DNA of 64,000 nucleotides from Diadophis punctatus similis (Eukaryota > Chordata > Lepidosauria > Squamata > Dipsadidae). Under the pieces are notes generated by a model that saw only the letters and a list, made by a program, of their open reading frames with translations, was not told where the DNA came from and did no database searches. Each line of letters starts with the position of its first letter. Position 1 is the stretch's first letter. The position numbers and the translations under genes are program-made. Below, piece after piece: positions 10,481 to 22,020 of the stretch. The stretch lies in contig JALIGW010000214.1 of NCBI GenBank assembly GCA_023053685.1, positions 10,001-74,000 on the forward strand, written 5' to 3'.

Positions 10481-12345
10481 TAAAAAAATAATAATTTTAT
10501 TGAACATTTTTTAAGTTACAAACACAGAAATTTTTACAATTTCCTTCTTTTCAACGATTTCACATTGCTGGACATTTTGAATTTGACAATGTATTTTCCT
10601 CTTCAATTTTCCCTTCATTTTATACACATATTTCACATTTCTATTTGTGTACAACATATAGTAGCGTACTCCATGTCTACCTTAGACTCTATTTCCCTTC
10701 TACTTTTTTTTTAATATTTCATACCACCCGATAACTCCATTGTCTTCTTTCAGGCATTATTCTCTTATCGAAAAACCAATGATATTAATTTTTCCCCTCC
10801 GTTCGGCCTTTATAATCTGTGTCGCTATAATTTCTTAAATCTTAAGTATAGTAAATAATATAAATTACACCATTACTTACATACCAATGATATTAATTTC
10901 CCCCCCTCCGTTCGGCCTTTATAATCTGTGTCGCTATAGTTTCTTAAATCTTAAGTATAGTATAGTAAATAATTATAGTAATTATAGTATAAATAAGTAT
11001 AGTAAATAATATAAATTACACCATTATTTCAACCCTTCCTCTTGACTTACTTATCTTTCTATTCTCTATTGAGTGTTTTTATCCACTGTCTTTTAGTAGG
11101 ATTACTTATCTTATATTGTTGAATATACATATATTTCACAATTCTGTCTGCATACAACCTATAGTAGTGTACTCTATTTCTACCTTATACTCTATTTCCC
11201 TTCTACTTTTTTATATTTCATACCACTATCTTCTTTCATGCGTTATTCTCTTATCGAAAAACCAATGATATTATTATTTTTTCCCTCCGTTCGGTCTTTA
11301 TAATCTGTGTCGCTATAGTTTCTTAAATCTTAAGTATAGTAAATAATATAAATAACACCATTATTTCAACCTTCTTGAACCGCCCCTTCCTCTTGACTTA
11401 CTTATCTTTCTATTCTCTATTGTGTGTTTTGTATCCACTGTCTTTTAGTAGCATCACTTATCTTATATTGTTGAATATACATCTATTTCACAATTCTGTC
11501 TGCGTACAACCTATAGTAGTGTACTCTATTTCTACCTCATACTCTATTTCCCTTCTACTTTTTTATATTTCATACCACTATCTTCTTTCATGCGTTATTC
11601 TCTTATCGAAAAACCAATGATATTATTATTTTTTCCCTCCGTTCGGTCTTTATAATCTGTGTCGCTATAGTTTCTTAAATCTTAAGTATAGTAAATAATA
11701 TAAATAACACCATTATTTCAACCTTCTTGAACCGCCCCTTCCTCTTGACTTACTTATCTTTCTATTCTCTATTGTGTGTTTTGTATCCACTGTCTTTTAG
11801 TAGCATCACTTATCTTGTATTGTTGAATATACATCTATTTCACAATTCTGTTTGCGTACAACCTATAGTAGTGTACTCTGTTTCTACCTTATACTCTATT
11901 TCCCTTTTACTTTGTTATATTTCATACCACTATCTTCTTTCATGCGTTATTCTCTTATCGAAAAACCAATGATATTAATTTCCCCCCCTCCGTTCGGCCT
12001 TTAAAATCTGTGTCGCTATAATTTCTTAAATCTTAATTTCTTAAATCTTAAGTATAGTAAATAATATAAATGGCACCATTATTTCAACCTTCTTGAACCG
12101 CCCCTTCCTCTTGACTTACTTATCTTTCTATTCTCTATTGAGTGTTTTGTATCCACTGTCTTTTAGTAGCATCACTTATCTTGTATTGTTGAATATACAT
12201 CTATTTCACAATTCTGTCTGCGTACAACCTATAGTAGTGTACTCTATTTCTACCTCATACTCTATTTCCCTTCTACTTTTTTATAGTTCATACCACTCGA
12301 AAATTCCATTATCTTCTTTCATACATTATTCTCTTATCAAAACAA
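10481..12345 (-). repeat. L1-like 3' region carrying a 352-bp tandem repeat
   Basis: AT-rich DNA beginning TTTTATTGAACATTTTTT looks like the reverse complement of an L1-type 3' end. A unit of about 352 bp is repeated about four times: CTTCCTCTTGACTTACTTAT recurs near 11033, 11387, 11739 and 12105. The three similar 81-87 aa open frames within it reflect the repeat. Confidence 0.75.
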
Positions 12346-12349
12346 CAAC

Positions 12350-12608
12350 TAATTGAGACCGTTTTTATTTCCTCCTCCATTTCCTTTCTCATTTTTTTTA
12401 GTTCTTCTTCATCTCCTTGTATATCTTGTTCCTCTTTGTACTTTTTCTCTTGTTCCTTCTTTCTTTTTTCCTGTTCTCTCCTCTCTTCTCGTTCTTCCTC
12501 TTTCTCCTCTATTTGATCTTCCCCTTTGACGCCTATTCTCCGTTTCTCCCCTACTCGCTTGCTCTCTACTTCTATTTCGACATGTGGCTCAAAAAATTAT
12601 CTCGCTTT
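12350..12608 (-). pseudogene. Glu/Lys-rich coiled-coil coding remnant
   Basis: The minus strand is open for about 85 codons and encodes an extremely charged segment (EEKEEEREERREQEK type) with no start codon at its head. It lies next to L1-like sequence and could be the coiled coil of an L1 ORF1 or a purine-rich repeat that happens to be open. I cannot separate these. Confidence 0.3.
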
Positions 12609-12615
12609 ATCTAAT

Positions 12616-12960
12616 CTAAAACTTTTTTTTTAATCTCGCCGGGTAATCAATTCCTCCTTCTGGATTCTGTGATTCTATGCTTCCGGAAGGGTCTCCGGCT
12701 TGAAAGCAGGGGGTTGGGCTAGAAGACCAAGAAGAGAAGGGCAAGAGTCGGAAGGGACCTCGGAGGTCATTTAGTCCAACTCCCTGCTCGAGCAGGAGAC
12801 CCTTCCAGAAGCATAGAATGACAAGAGTTCGAAGGGACCTCGGAGGTCTTCTAGCCCAACCCCTCGCTCGAGCAGGAGACTGTTCGTTCTCTCCTTGAAA
12901 GCCCCACCCACAACTTCTGGTGGCAAGCTGTTCCACCGGTTAACCGTTTTCGCCGTGGGG
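12616..12960. repeat. Clustered CR1 3'-end fragments
   Basis: Several copies of the GAAGGGACCTCGGAGGTC and CCCTGCTCGAGCAGGAGACC text in tandem and inverted arrangement, ending just before the donor at 12961-12966. Confidence 0.7.
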
Positions 12961-12966
12961 CCTTAC

Positions 12967-13071
12967 CTGCTGTGGGGCTGATCAGCGACAACCTCCCCGG
13001 CTCGGCTGGGTCCGGCGGACACCCGATGCACAACTCCTCCTCCGGCTCTTCTTTCACTGCCACGTTGGCCT
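12967..13071 (-). CDS. Zinc-finger gene, acidic linker exon (35 codons)
   Basis: The acceptor is CCCTCCAG and the donor GTAAGG. The peptide begins ANVAVKEEPEEELCIG, followed by a Pro-rich part. VKEEPE is the same motif class as the other linker exons. The exon is 2+102+1 nt. Its 5' split codon would be completed by the G that ends the candidate first coding exon at 16640-16679. Confidence 0.75.
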
Positions 13072-13189
13072 CTGGAGGGTGGGAGGGGGCCACAGTCAAG
13101 GCACGGGGGCGGCCACAGGTACGTTCCTCGTTCCCCTCCCCCCAAGTCCCACCCCTGAAAGTTGGGACGCCAAGACCCAACAACACCCT

Positions 13190-13560
13190 GACCAAAACAA
13201 GGGAATGGGGCTTTGAGACCAGGAGGAAGCAAGGAGTGGTGAGTTAAAATATAAAATGAGGAGAGGGAGTAATAAGGCCTAAAATTAAGAGGCGTAAGGG
13301 ACAATGAACCTTTTTTTGTAAGTTCAGCGATAGCGGTTAATTTGGGATAAAATTGGAAATTAAGATGGTGGCAGACCCAGGAGACAAAATTCAGTTTTGA
13401 GGAGGCAGCATTGGATTAATAACATATACCCAGAATAAAGAATTGTATGTATAGAAATGATATAAAAATAATGATCTTAGAAGAGGCACCGAGGATTTTA
13501 AAAGGAACGGAATATGTTGTCAGTCTGTTAAATATGAAAGGAATGAGGACAAGACTCACT
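13190..13560 (+). repeat. L1 3'-region fragment
   Basis: Text such as GGCCTAAAATTAAGAGGCGT and GGCAGACCCAGGAGACAAAA recurs with small changes at 26100-26330, so this is an L1-like 3' untranslated region in plus orientation. No frame of note. Confidence 0.6.
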
Positions 13561-13831
<271 letters not shown>

Positions 13832-13993
13832 GTCGGGCTTTATTTTGACAAGGATTAGTTTTCAAGGGAAAAAGATCTTATCACCTCTAGCAGTAAATTC
13901 TTATTCCGTCATGGTAGCAGAGGTCGATGGATCGAAACCAGCCTCTGCTACCATGACGGAATTAGAATTTACTGCTAGAGGTGATAAGATCTT
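13832..13993 (+). mobile_element. Palindromic LTR-U5/tRNA-Met derivative, copy 1
   Basis: A sense U5 sequence starts at GACTTTATTGTCGGG. From 13872 it becomes a hairpin with a 52-nt left arm (13872-13923), an 18-nt loop (13924-13941, TCGATGGATCGAAACCAG) and a 52-nt right arm (13942-13993) with one mismatch. The arms meet as TGGTAGCAGAGG and CCTCTGCTACCA. Loop plus right-arm start match the 3' end of vertebrate initiator tRNA-Met with one substitution. See findings. Confidence 0.8.
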
Positions 13994-14400
13994 CTGTTAA
14001 ATATGAAAGGAACGAGGACAAGACTCACTCAGGAAAAGCTGAACTTTTCCTACTTGGAACAACAACAGATAAATATGGGGGAAAAAACCCACTATATTTA
14101 ATGATACATATCCTGACTGCAACGAGGATAGCTTCCCACAGAGGAAGAAATTCTAGATAAGATACTAACATGTGCTGAGATGGACAGACTTAACGCGAGA
14201 ATTGAAAGATAAATCAGAGACAGCATATTCTGAAACCTGGAACAAACGATATGATTGGTGGGGAAAGAGGAAAGCCAAGATTAAGTGTTAGCGGTAAGAT
14301 TGGAAAGATTTAGAAATTGTTCTAAAATTAGATTCTATATGATAATAAAAAGTAAATGGAAAAAGGTAAAAAGATCTGTGGTCTGCCCACGTGTGAATGA
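13994..14400 (+). pseudogene. L1 ORF2 C-terminal remnant
   Basis: With several frame changes, the plus strand spells pieces such as LGTTTDKYG, ILTCAEMDRL and YDWWGKRKAK, which have the character of an L1 ORF2 C-terminus. It is broken by stops and is 5'-truncated. Confidence 0.5.
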
Positions 14401-14429
14401 GGATAATGTTTTTTTAAAACTTTTTATAA

Positions 14430-14710
<281 letters not shown>

Positions 14711-15162
14711 GACTATCTTGTCGGGCTTTATTTTGACAAGGATTAGTTTTCAAGGGAAAAAGATCTTATCACCTCTAGCAGTAAATTCTTATTCCGTCAT
14801 GGTAGCAGAGGATGGTTTCGATCCATCGACCTCTGCTACCATGACGGAATAAGAATTTACTGCTAGAGGTGATAAGATCTTTTTCCCTTGAAAACTAATC
14901 CTTGTCAAAATAAAGCCCGACAATAAAGTCTTAAGTAATAAAATATTTATTTCAGTAGAAAAGAATATAAAACCTACAATCCTAATGGCTACATTTTTGC
15001 AATCTAAGAAACACGTCCTCCCTCATCAGAGGACAGCCAGCAGAAGAAAAGGAATGCAATGGAATGTTACACATGCGCAGATCACTCATCACGTGTCTGC
15101 TTTGCTAGGAATGTATGAATACCATAGAGTCACAGCTGACAATCAAAATTCACATCGTGACA
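14711..15162 (-). mobile_element. Palindromic LTR/tRNA-Met derivative, copy 2, with full LTR
   Basis: The left arm is 14711-14811, the loop 14812-14829 (ATGGTTTCGATCCATCGA) and the right arm 14830-14930. Arms are about 101 nt and almost perfect. The right arm continues as the rest of an LTR of the TGTCACGATG family, read on the minus strand from 15162 down. An AATAAA on the minus strand near 14940-14960 sits where the sister LTRs have it. The 36 nt at 14800-14835 are the exact complement of the 3' end of initiator tRNA-Met including CCA, as I recall that tRNA. AT-rich microsatellite lies on both sides, so the target duplication is unreadable. Confidence 0.8.
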
Positions 15163-15670
15163 ATAAATAAACAAACAAACAAACAAACAAACAAACAAAT
15201 AAATAGTATGATCAAATGTAAATATGTAAACTGGATAATCCGTCAAGTACCTTGCTTTTAATTATTTTGGTCTTTGTTTGTTTAGCTGTTTATATGTTTT
15301 CTTTTTAACTGTATTATAAATAAAAAACTTTTTTTAAAAAAAGACTCACTCGGAAAGGAGAAGAGGGAGAAAAGAGGAAGTAGAAAGGTGAAGGGAGAAG
15401 AGAAGGAGTGGAGGGAAGTAGGAAAGGGGAGAGAAGGAGTAAGAAGATAGAAGAAGGAGATGGAGATAGAGGGAGGGGAGTGTGAAGAGATGAAAACAGA
15501 CGGATGAACAGGAGTATCAGAAAGGTGCAGAATAGAATATAGATTGATGATTGATGATTGATGGGATGAAATGTTTCATTATGCACATTATTGATATATT
15601 GCAAGGTATATGTATGGATATATGTATGGAAATTGTGGAGAAAAAATAAAAATTTAAAAAAAAACCAAAA
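15163..15670 (+). repeat. Microsatellite and L1 3'-end fragment
   Basis: A short (AAAC)n is followed by AT-rich DNA, then a GA-rich block and AAAATAAAAATTTAAAAAAA at about 15645. This resembles the L1 3' end at 26440-26750. Confidence 0.5.
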
Positions 15671-15724
15671 AAAATGGAGGAAGAAGTCTCAACCCGCCCC
15701 CTCTGGGCAGACAGACGGGACCCA

Positions 15725-16510
15725 GGGCTGAAATGCTATCGGTTTGTTCCGGTCGAGGCATACCGGTAGCAGCGGCCGCCGGTGCTCCGGAGAACCGGTA
15801 GTGGTGACAGCGCGAGGCTCCGCCCGGACGTAGCCATTTTCTTTTTTTTTTTTTTTGTTTAACCCTCCGTGCATGCGCCGCGGGTGAAAAAGCGTGCGAG
15901 AAAGCGGAAGCGAGAGTGAAAAAGCGCGAGAGAGAGCGGAAGCGAGGGTGAAAAAGAGCGCGAGAGAGCGGAAGGGAGGGTGAAAAAGTGAGAGAGAGAG
16001 CGGAAGCGAGGGTGAAAAAGCGCGCGAGAGAGCGGAAGCGAGGGTGAAACAGCGCGCGAGAGAGCGGAAGCGAGGGTGAAAAAGCGTGCGAGAGAGCGGA
16101 AGCGGGGGTGAAAAAGCGCGCGAGAGAGCGGAAGCGAGGGTGAAAAAGCGCGCGAGAGAGTGGAAGCGAGGGTGAAAAAGCGTGCGAGAGAGCGGAAGCG
16201 AGGGTGAAAAAGCGCGCGAGAGAGCGGAAGCGAGGGTGAAAAAGCGCGAGAGACAGCGGAAGCGAGGGTGAAAATGCGCGCGAGAGAGCGGAAGCGAGGG
16301 TGAAAAAGCGCGCGAGAGAGCGGAAGCGAGGGTGAAAAAGCGCGCGAGAGAGCGGAAGCGAGGGTGAAAAAGCGCGAGAGACAGCGGAAGCGAGGGTGAA
16401 AATGTGCGCGAGAGAGCGGAAGCGAGGGTGAAAAAGCGCGCGAGAGAGCGGAAGCGAGGGTGAAAAAGCGCGAGACAGAGGAGAAAAAAGAATAGAGGAA
16501 AAAGAAAAAA
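15725..16510. repeat. 32-bp minisatellite inside a hAT-like element
   Basis: The left part carries ACCGGTAGCAGC and GAGAACCGGTAGTGG of the family at 1864. From about 15885 to 16480 a unit of about 32 bp (GCGGAAGCGAGGGTGAAAAA core) repeats about 18 times. The 276-residue open frame on the minus strand is just this repeat translated. Confidence 0.85.
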
Positions 16511-16639
16511 ACAGAGCAAGAAAGAACTACAGGAAGGATATTAAGGGAAACTGGAACAACAAGGAAATCAGTGATCTGTGTGTGCTTCTGGTTTTGATTT
16601 TTCGCAACAAATTTTAATACCCCTCTGGTGGTCGCTCAC

Positions 16640-16679
16640 CTGCATTGGCGAGGTTGGGTCTTACCCAACGGGTCGCCAT
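16640..16679 (-). CDS. Candidate first coding exon of the zinc-finger gene
   Basis: The minus strand reads AAGATGGCG, a good Kozak context, then 13 codons (MATRWVRPNLANA) and one base before a consensus donor GTGAGC at 16634-16639. Ending in phase 1, it joins in frame to the exon at 12967-13071. No acceptor is required if this is the first exon, or the 5'UTR may be spliced from 20053. A rival start is the ATG at 20309-20311, whose frame also reaches a donor in phase 1. RNA evidence is needed to choose. Confidence 0.5.
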
Positions 16680-16800
16680 CTTGTCACAGCGGCCAGGGGT
16701 GTGTCCTGCTTCTCTTCTCCGGCCGAGGAGGTCACATCAGCGGGTCCTGTCCAGGCAGGGGGAGATGATGTCATAAGTGAAGGAGGATGAACCCCCCCGA
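16680..16800 (-). promoter_or_regulatory. Possible 5' region of the zinc-finger gene
   Basis: This GC-rich stretch upstream of the candidate ATG holds TGACATCAT on the minus strand near 16765, an AP-1/CRE-like site. Promoter activity is inferred only. Confidence 0.25.
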
Positions 16801-16834
16801 GCCGAGAAGAGGGTCCCCCATCGCTTCCGTACCT

Positions 16835-17340
16835 ACAGACGTTTCACGACCCAACTAGGTAACGTCATCAGCGCTAGAAGGGACGTTTATGCAGGGCGGG
16901 ACGTTAGAGGGAATCGAATACGCGCAGCTCCGAGTTCAACTGGGGAGGTTCCAGATGCTCCCATTACAGGCTACCGGCAGTCCTCGAACTTACGACGGTT
17001 CATCGCGTGACCGTCCGAGGCGATAAACGGACTTAACGACCGTTTTTTTCATACTTAGGACCGTCGGCAGCATTTCCCCTATGTCCCGGGATCGAAATTC
17101 AGACCCTTTGGCAAACCGACTCGCATTTATGACGGTCACAGTGTCCCCGGGCTCCCTTTTTACGAACCGCTGATAAGCGAAGTCAAGGGGGAAGCCAGAT
17201 TCGCTTAGCGACCGGGGCGACTCGCTTAACAATGGCAGGGATTCGCTTAACAACGGTGGCAAGAAAGGTCGTCGAATGGGGCAAAATGTACTTCACAGAT
17301 GTCTCACTTAGCAACCAAAATGAATGGTGTGGATAACTCC
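16835..17340. repeat. Dispersed DNA-repeat fragments
   Basis: AGACGTTTCACGACCCAACT at about 16837 also occurs several times in 31390-32750. From about 16975 the text TCCTCGAACTTACGACGG and repeated GCTTAGCGACC/GCTTAACAACGG motifs mark a known-looking amniote dispersed repeat. Related fragments are at 23190-23480 and 25645-25740. Confidence 0.6.
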
Positions 17341-17400
17341 AAAGTTGCTTCCTAGATACCCCTTCCTTCCCCCCTCAATCAATCAATCAATCAATCAATC

Positions 17401-18310
17401 ACCATAGAGCTGGAATGGACCTTAGAGGTCATCTATTCCAACCCCCTGCTCCGGCAGGAGACCCTTACAGAATCACAGAGTTGGAAGGGACATTGGAGGT
17501 CATCTAGTCCAACCCCCTGCCAAAGCAGGAGACCCTTACAGAATCACAGAGTTGGAAGGGACCTTGGAGGTCATCTAGTCCAACCCCCTGCCCAAGCAGG
17601 AGACCCTTACAGTATCAGAGTTGGAAGGGACTTAGAGGTCATCTAGTCCAACCCCCTGTCCAGGCAGGAGACCCTTACAGAATCACAGAGTTGGAAGGGA
17701 CCTTGGAGGTCATCTACTCCAACCCCCTGCTCAGGCAGGAGACCCTTACAGTATCACAGAGTTGGAAGGGACCTTAGAGGTCATCTACTCCAACTCCCTG
17801 CTCAGGCAGGAGACCCTTACAGAATCACAGAGTTGGAAGGGACATTGGAGGTCATCTAGTCCAACCCCCTGCCCAAGCAGGAGACCCTTACAGAATCACA
17901 GAGTTGGAAGGGACCTTGGAGGTCATCTAGTCCAACCCCCTGCCCAAGCAGGAGACCCTTACAGTATCAGAGTTGGAAGGGACTTAGAGGTCATCTAGTC
18001 CAACCCCCTGTCCAGGCAGGAGACCCTTACAGAATCACAGAGTTGGAAGGGACCTTGGAGGTCATCTACTCCAACCCCCTGCTCAGGCAGGAGACCCTTA
18101 CAGTATCACAGAGTTGGAAGGGACCTTAGAGGTAATCTAGTCCAACCCCTTGCCCAGGCAGCAGACCCTTACAGTATCACAGAGTTGGAAGGGACCTTAG
18201 AGGTCATCTACTCCAACCCCCTGCTCAGGCAGGAGATCCTTACAGAATCACAGAGTTGGAAGGGACCTTGGAGGTCATCTAGTCCAACCCCCTGCCCAAG
18301 CAGGAGATCC
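17401..18310 (-). repeat. 71-bp tandem array derived from CR1 3' ends
   Basis: About 13 units of about 71 bp share ACAGAATCACAGAGTTGGAA, GGTCATCTAGTCCAACCCCC and GCAGGAGACCCTT. The unit is the reverse complement of the CR1 3' region. Units differ by point changes only. The short frames within are repeat artefacts. Confidence 0.9.
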
Positions 18311-18689
18311 TATCCCATTCCAGAAAAATGGCTGTCCGGTCTCCTCTTAAAGACCTCCAGTGTTGGAGCGCCCGCAACTTCCTGGTGGCAAGCAGTTCCA
18401 CCAGTTCATTCTCCTCCTTGTTAGGAAATTCCTCCTTCATTTCCAGGGTTGCTTCTCTCCTAGATGGACTTTCCATCCGTCGCTTCTCCCCCGCCCAACC
18501 CAAAGAAGAGCCCACCGCCCCACAAAAGCTTCGAGGGTGAGTGGGGGGGGTGGAGGGGAGATCCGCAGCTCGGGGTCTCCCTTCCCGGGTGGGGGGGGAT
18601 TCAGACCCCCGAGATCTCCGAGCCATAACCCCCACCCCTACCCCCTTCGGGGAGACCCCCTTCCCCTCTTTTCCCCTCTCCGCGCGGGA

Positions 18690-19830
18690 TGGGTGGTAAG
18701 GAGGAAAGGTAAGGGAAGAAGGAGGAAAGGAAAGGGAAGAAAAGAAAAGAAAGAAAAGGAGGAAGAGGGAAAGGAAGGAAAGGAAAGAAGGAAAGGGAAG
18801 GGAGAAGGAAAGGAAAGGAGGAAAGGTACGGGAAGAAGGAAAGGAAAGAAGGAGGAAAGGAAAGGAAAGGAAAGGAAAGGAAAGGAAAGAAGGAAAGGAT
18901 GAAAGGATGAAAGGTAAGGAAAGAAGGAAAGGAAAGAAGGAGGAAGGGAAAGGAAAGGAAAGGAAAGAAGGAAAGGAAAGGAGGAAGAGGGAAAGGAAAG
19001 GAAAGGAAAGGAAAGGAAAGGAAAGGAAAGGAAAGGAAAGGAAAGGAAAGGAAAGGGAAGAAGGGAAGGGAAGGGAAGAAGGAAAGGAAAGAAGGAGGAA
19101 AAGAAAGGAGGAAAGGAAAGGGAAGGGAAGGGAAGAAGGAAAGGAAAGGATGAAAGGTAAGGAAAGAAGGAAAGGAAAGAAGGAGGAAAGGAAAGGAAAG
19201 GAAAGAAGGAAAGGATGAAAGGTAAGGAAAGAAGGAAAGGAAAGAAGGAGGAAGGGAAGAAGGAAAGGAAAGGATGAAAGGTAAGGAAAGAAGGAAAGGA
19301 AAGAAGGAGGAAGGGAAAGGAAAGAAAAGGAAAGAAGGAAAGGAAAGGAGGAGGAAGGGAAAGGAAAGGAAAGGAGGAAAGGAGGAAAGGAAAGGAGGAA
19401 AGGAAAGAAGGAGGAAAAGAAAGGAGGAAAGGAAAGGGAAGGGAAGGGAAGAAGGAAAGGAAAGGATGAAAGGTAAGGAAAGAAGGAAAGGAAAGAAGGA
19501 GGAAGGGAAAGGAAAGAAAAGGAAAGGAGGAAAGGAAAGGAGGAGGAAGGGAAAGGAAAGGAAAGGAGGAAAGGAAAGGAAAGGAAAGGAGGAAAGGAAA
19601 GGAGGAGGAAGGGAAAGGAAAGGAAAGGAGGAAAGGAGGAAAGGAAAGAAGGAAAGGAAAGGAGGAAAGGAGGAAAGGAAAGGGAAGGGAATGGAGGAAG
19701 GGAGGGAGGAAGGATGGATAGATGAGAGAGAGAGAGAGAGAGAGATGATAGACAGACAGACAGACAATCCTCGGAGGGAAGGAGGAAAGGAGGGAAGGGA
19801 AGGGAAGGAGAGGTCGAAAGCCGGTGGGGG
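18690..19830. repeat. Purine-rich GGAAA/GGGAA tract, about 1.1 kb
   Basis: The plus strand is almost only G and A, in GGAAA, GGAAGG and GGATGAAAGG blocks, with a few internal duplications. Frames of 300-557 codons across it are compositional. It lies in the upstream region of the zinc-finger gene. Confidence 0.95.
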
Positions 19831-19879
19831 TGGGGTTGGGGACACCCAACTCAAAAGAGAGGGGGTCCGGGACGGGGTG

Positions 19880-20455
19880 GGTGGGTGGGGGCCATGGGGA
19901 GGAGGTGGGCGTCGTCGTATTTGGGGAAGGGGGGGGTCTCCCCTTCCAACAGGCTCCGAGGGAGCTGTCCAACAGCCAGCTATTGGGAGGGTCTTCAGAG
20001 GGCCCCCCCCACTCCCCACCCCAAAGGAGCCTTTTTCCCCCCCTCCCCTTACCTGGCCGCGATGGGGTGTGTGGGGAGGGGGCTGCGATGCCACCTGGGG
20101 GAAAAAAACCACACCTGGGCGCCCGGAGAAGGGGCGTTCTCCCCGCCCCACCAGCCGCCTTTGTTGGGGAGGGGAGGGGAGGGAGGACTACGACTCCCAG
20201 CAGCCCCCGCGGCGCTCCGCCCACCCCCCCCCAACCCCCCTGGCCGAGCACACACAGACACACACCCCCTCCCCTCCTTTTCCTTCCCCTCCCCTCCCCC
20301 GGCTTGGGCATCGCCCAGGGTCGTCTCCGACAGCAGCAGCTCCGCCCGGCGGCCGCCCGAGAGAAAGCGGGGCTGCCGCTTGTTTCTTCCCACCCCCCTC
20401 CCCAATATATATTGGGGTCTTCTCCGCTCTTTGTCTACCCCTCGCCGGGAGAACC
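19880..20455 (-). promoter_or_regulatory. CpG-rich candidate promoter and first exon
   Basis: The segment is G+C-rich with many CpGs. ACTACGACTCCCAGCAGCCC at about 20188-20207 resembles the ZNF143/THAP11 promoter motif. CCAATATATATTGG at 20404-20417 is a TATA/CArG-like palindrome. On the minus strand GCGGCCAG is followed by a donor GTAAGG (20047-20052), so an exon may span 20053 to about 20311 or beyond. It would be the 5' exon of the zinc-finger gene. The function is inferred. Confidence 0.45.
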
Positions 20456-20655
20456 AGGGAAGGGAAGGAAGGGGAGGGAGGAAGGGAAAGAAGGAAGAAG
20501 GGAAAGAGGAAAGAAAGAAAGAAAGAAAGAAGGAAGGGGAGGGAGGGAGGGAGGGAAAAAAGGAAGAAGGAACAAGGGAAAGAGGAAGGAAAGAAAGAAG
20601 GAAGGAAGGAAGGAAGGAAGGAAGGAAGGAAGGAAGGAAGGAAGGAAGGAAGGAA
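20456..20655. repeat. (GGAA)n tract
   Basis: Purine-rich DNA with about 18 clean AAGG units at its right end. Confidence 0.9.
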
Positions 20656-20760
20656 GGTCAACCTTGAGCTGGTGAGATTTGAACAGCTGAACTCAAATGA
20701 TCATAGTCAGCTAAAGTAGCCTGCAGTACTGCACTCTAACCACTGCGCCACCTTGGCTCA
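20656..20760 (-). mobile_element. Truncated tRNA SINE
   Basis: On the minus strand TGGCGCAGTGGTTAGAG (A box) and GTTCAAATCTCACC (B box region) match the SINE at 4173-4407. The body is lost and replaced by the GGAA tract. Confidence 0.7.
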
Positions 20761-20808
20761 GACACCCACCCACCCACCCACCCACACACCCCTAGGGAAA
20801 AAAAGAGG

Positions 20809-21275
<467 letters not shown>

Positions 21276-21289
21276 CACCGGTATATACT

Positions 21290-21800
21290 GTATATATATT
21301 GCTATTCTAGTGCTGTCTCCTTTACTACCGAATTTTGTCACCTGGGTCTTTCACCTTTGATTCTCCATTTTTCTTCCAGTTTAATCCATCTTACTCAACT
21401 TCTATGCGTATTCATTCTCCATCCAATCATAAAACTTCAGCCATACATGATAATATTCTGACTCTTCCTTATCTTTCGTGTTCATTGTCAATCTATTCAT
21501 CTCCGCACAGTCCAATATTTTCTTGATTACCTCTCCTTCGGAAGGGGGACTTTTATTGCTTTCCAATTTTGTGCAAATGCAATCCTAGCTGCCGTAATTA
21601 TATGAATGATTAAATATGTATCTTCCTTCGTAGATTTCTCTGGTAAATATACCCAACAGGAATATCTCTGGCTCGCCACATTCTTAAGGGGGGTGGGAAG
21701 GAGCAAATAGATAGTGAGGATTGTTTTGGCTAGGTCGTTTTCTTTTTCCGGCGGCTGCTCCCGGTGAGAACGGAAGGTGGAGTTTGAAGACACCGAGCAA
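21290..21800 (-). pseudogene. L1 3' region with ORF2 C-terminal remnant
   Basis: The minus strand from about 21640 to 21527 encodes YLIIHIITAARIAFAQNW, an L1 ORF2 C-terminal motif, preceded by related broken sequence. AT-rich 3'-end sequence lies below it. Confidence 0.6.
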
Positions 21801-22020
21801 TGTCGATTGAGTGTTTATTGGAGAATGTGACTGTCGAGGGCTGTTTCTCTCTAACGTACAATATATTAGGTGGTGTAATTCCGGTTTGTGTCAGATCCGG
21901 AATGACAAGAGACTTTTGCCAATTGGATGCTTCCCTAAATAAAAGGAATAAATCAATAAATGGGTTTCATTGCTTGGAAATCTGACAGTCTACTCTTGGG
22001 AAAAAAAGAAGGAACCAGGA

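Noticed and set aside
15689..16519. 276-codon minus-strand frame
   Set aside because: Translation of the 32-bp minisatellite.
17401..18310. CRISPR-like array
   Set aside because: Units are contiguous 71-bp copies without unique spacers, derived from CR1, in a vertebrate genome.
18601..20311. Open frames of 481-557 codons on both strands
   Set aside because: They are translations of a GGAAA-type purine tract, with Ser/Phe/Pro or Lys/Gly/Glu only. The part near 20.1-20.3 kb is kept only as a possible first exon.
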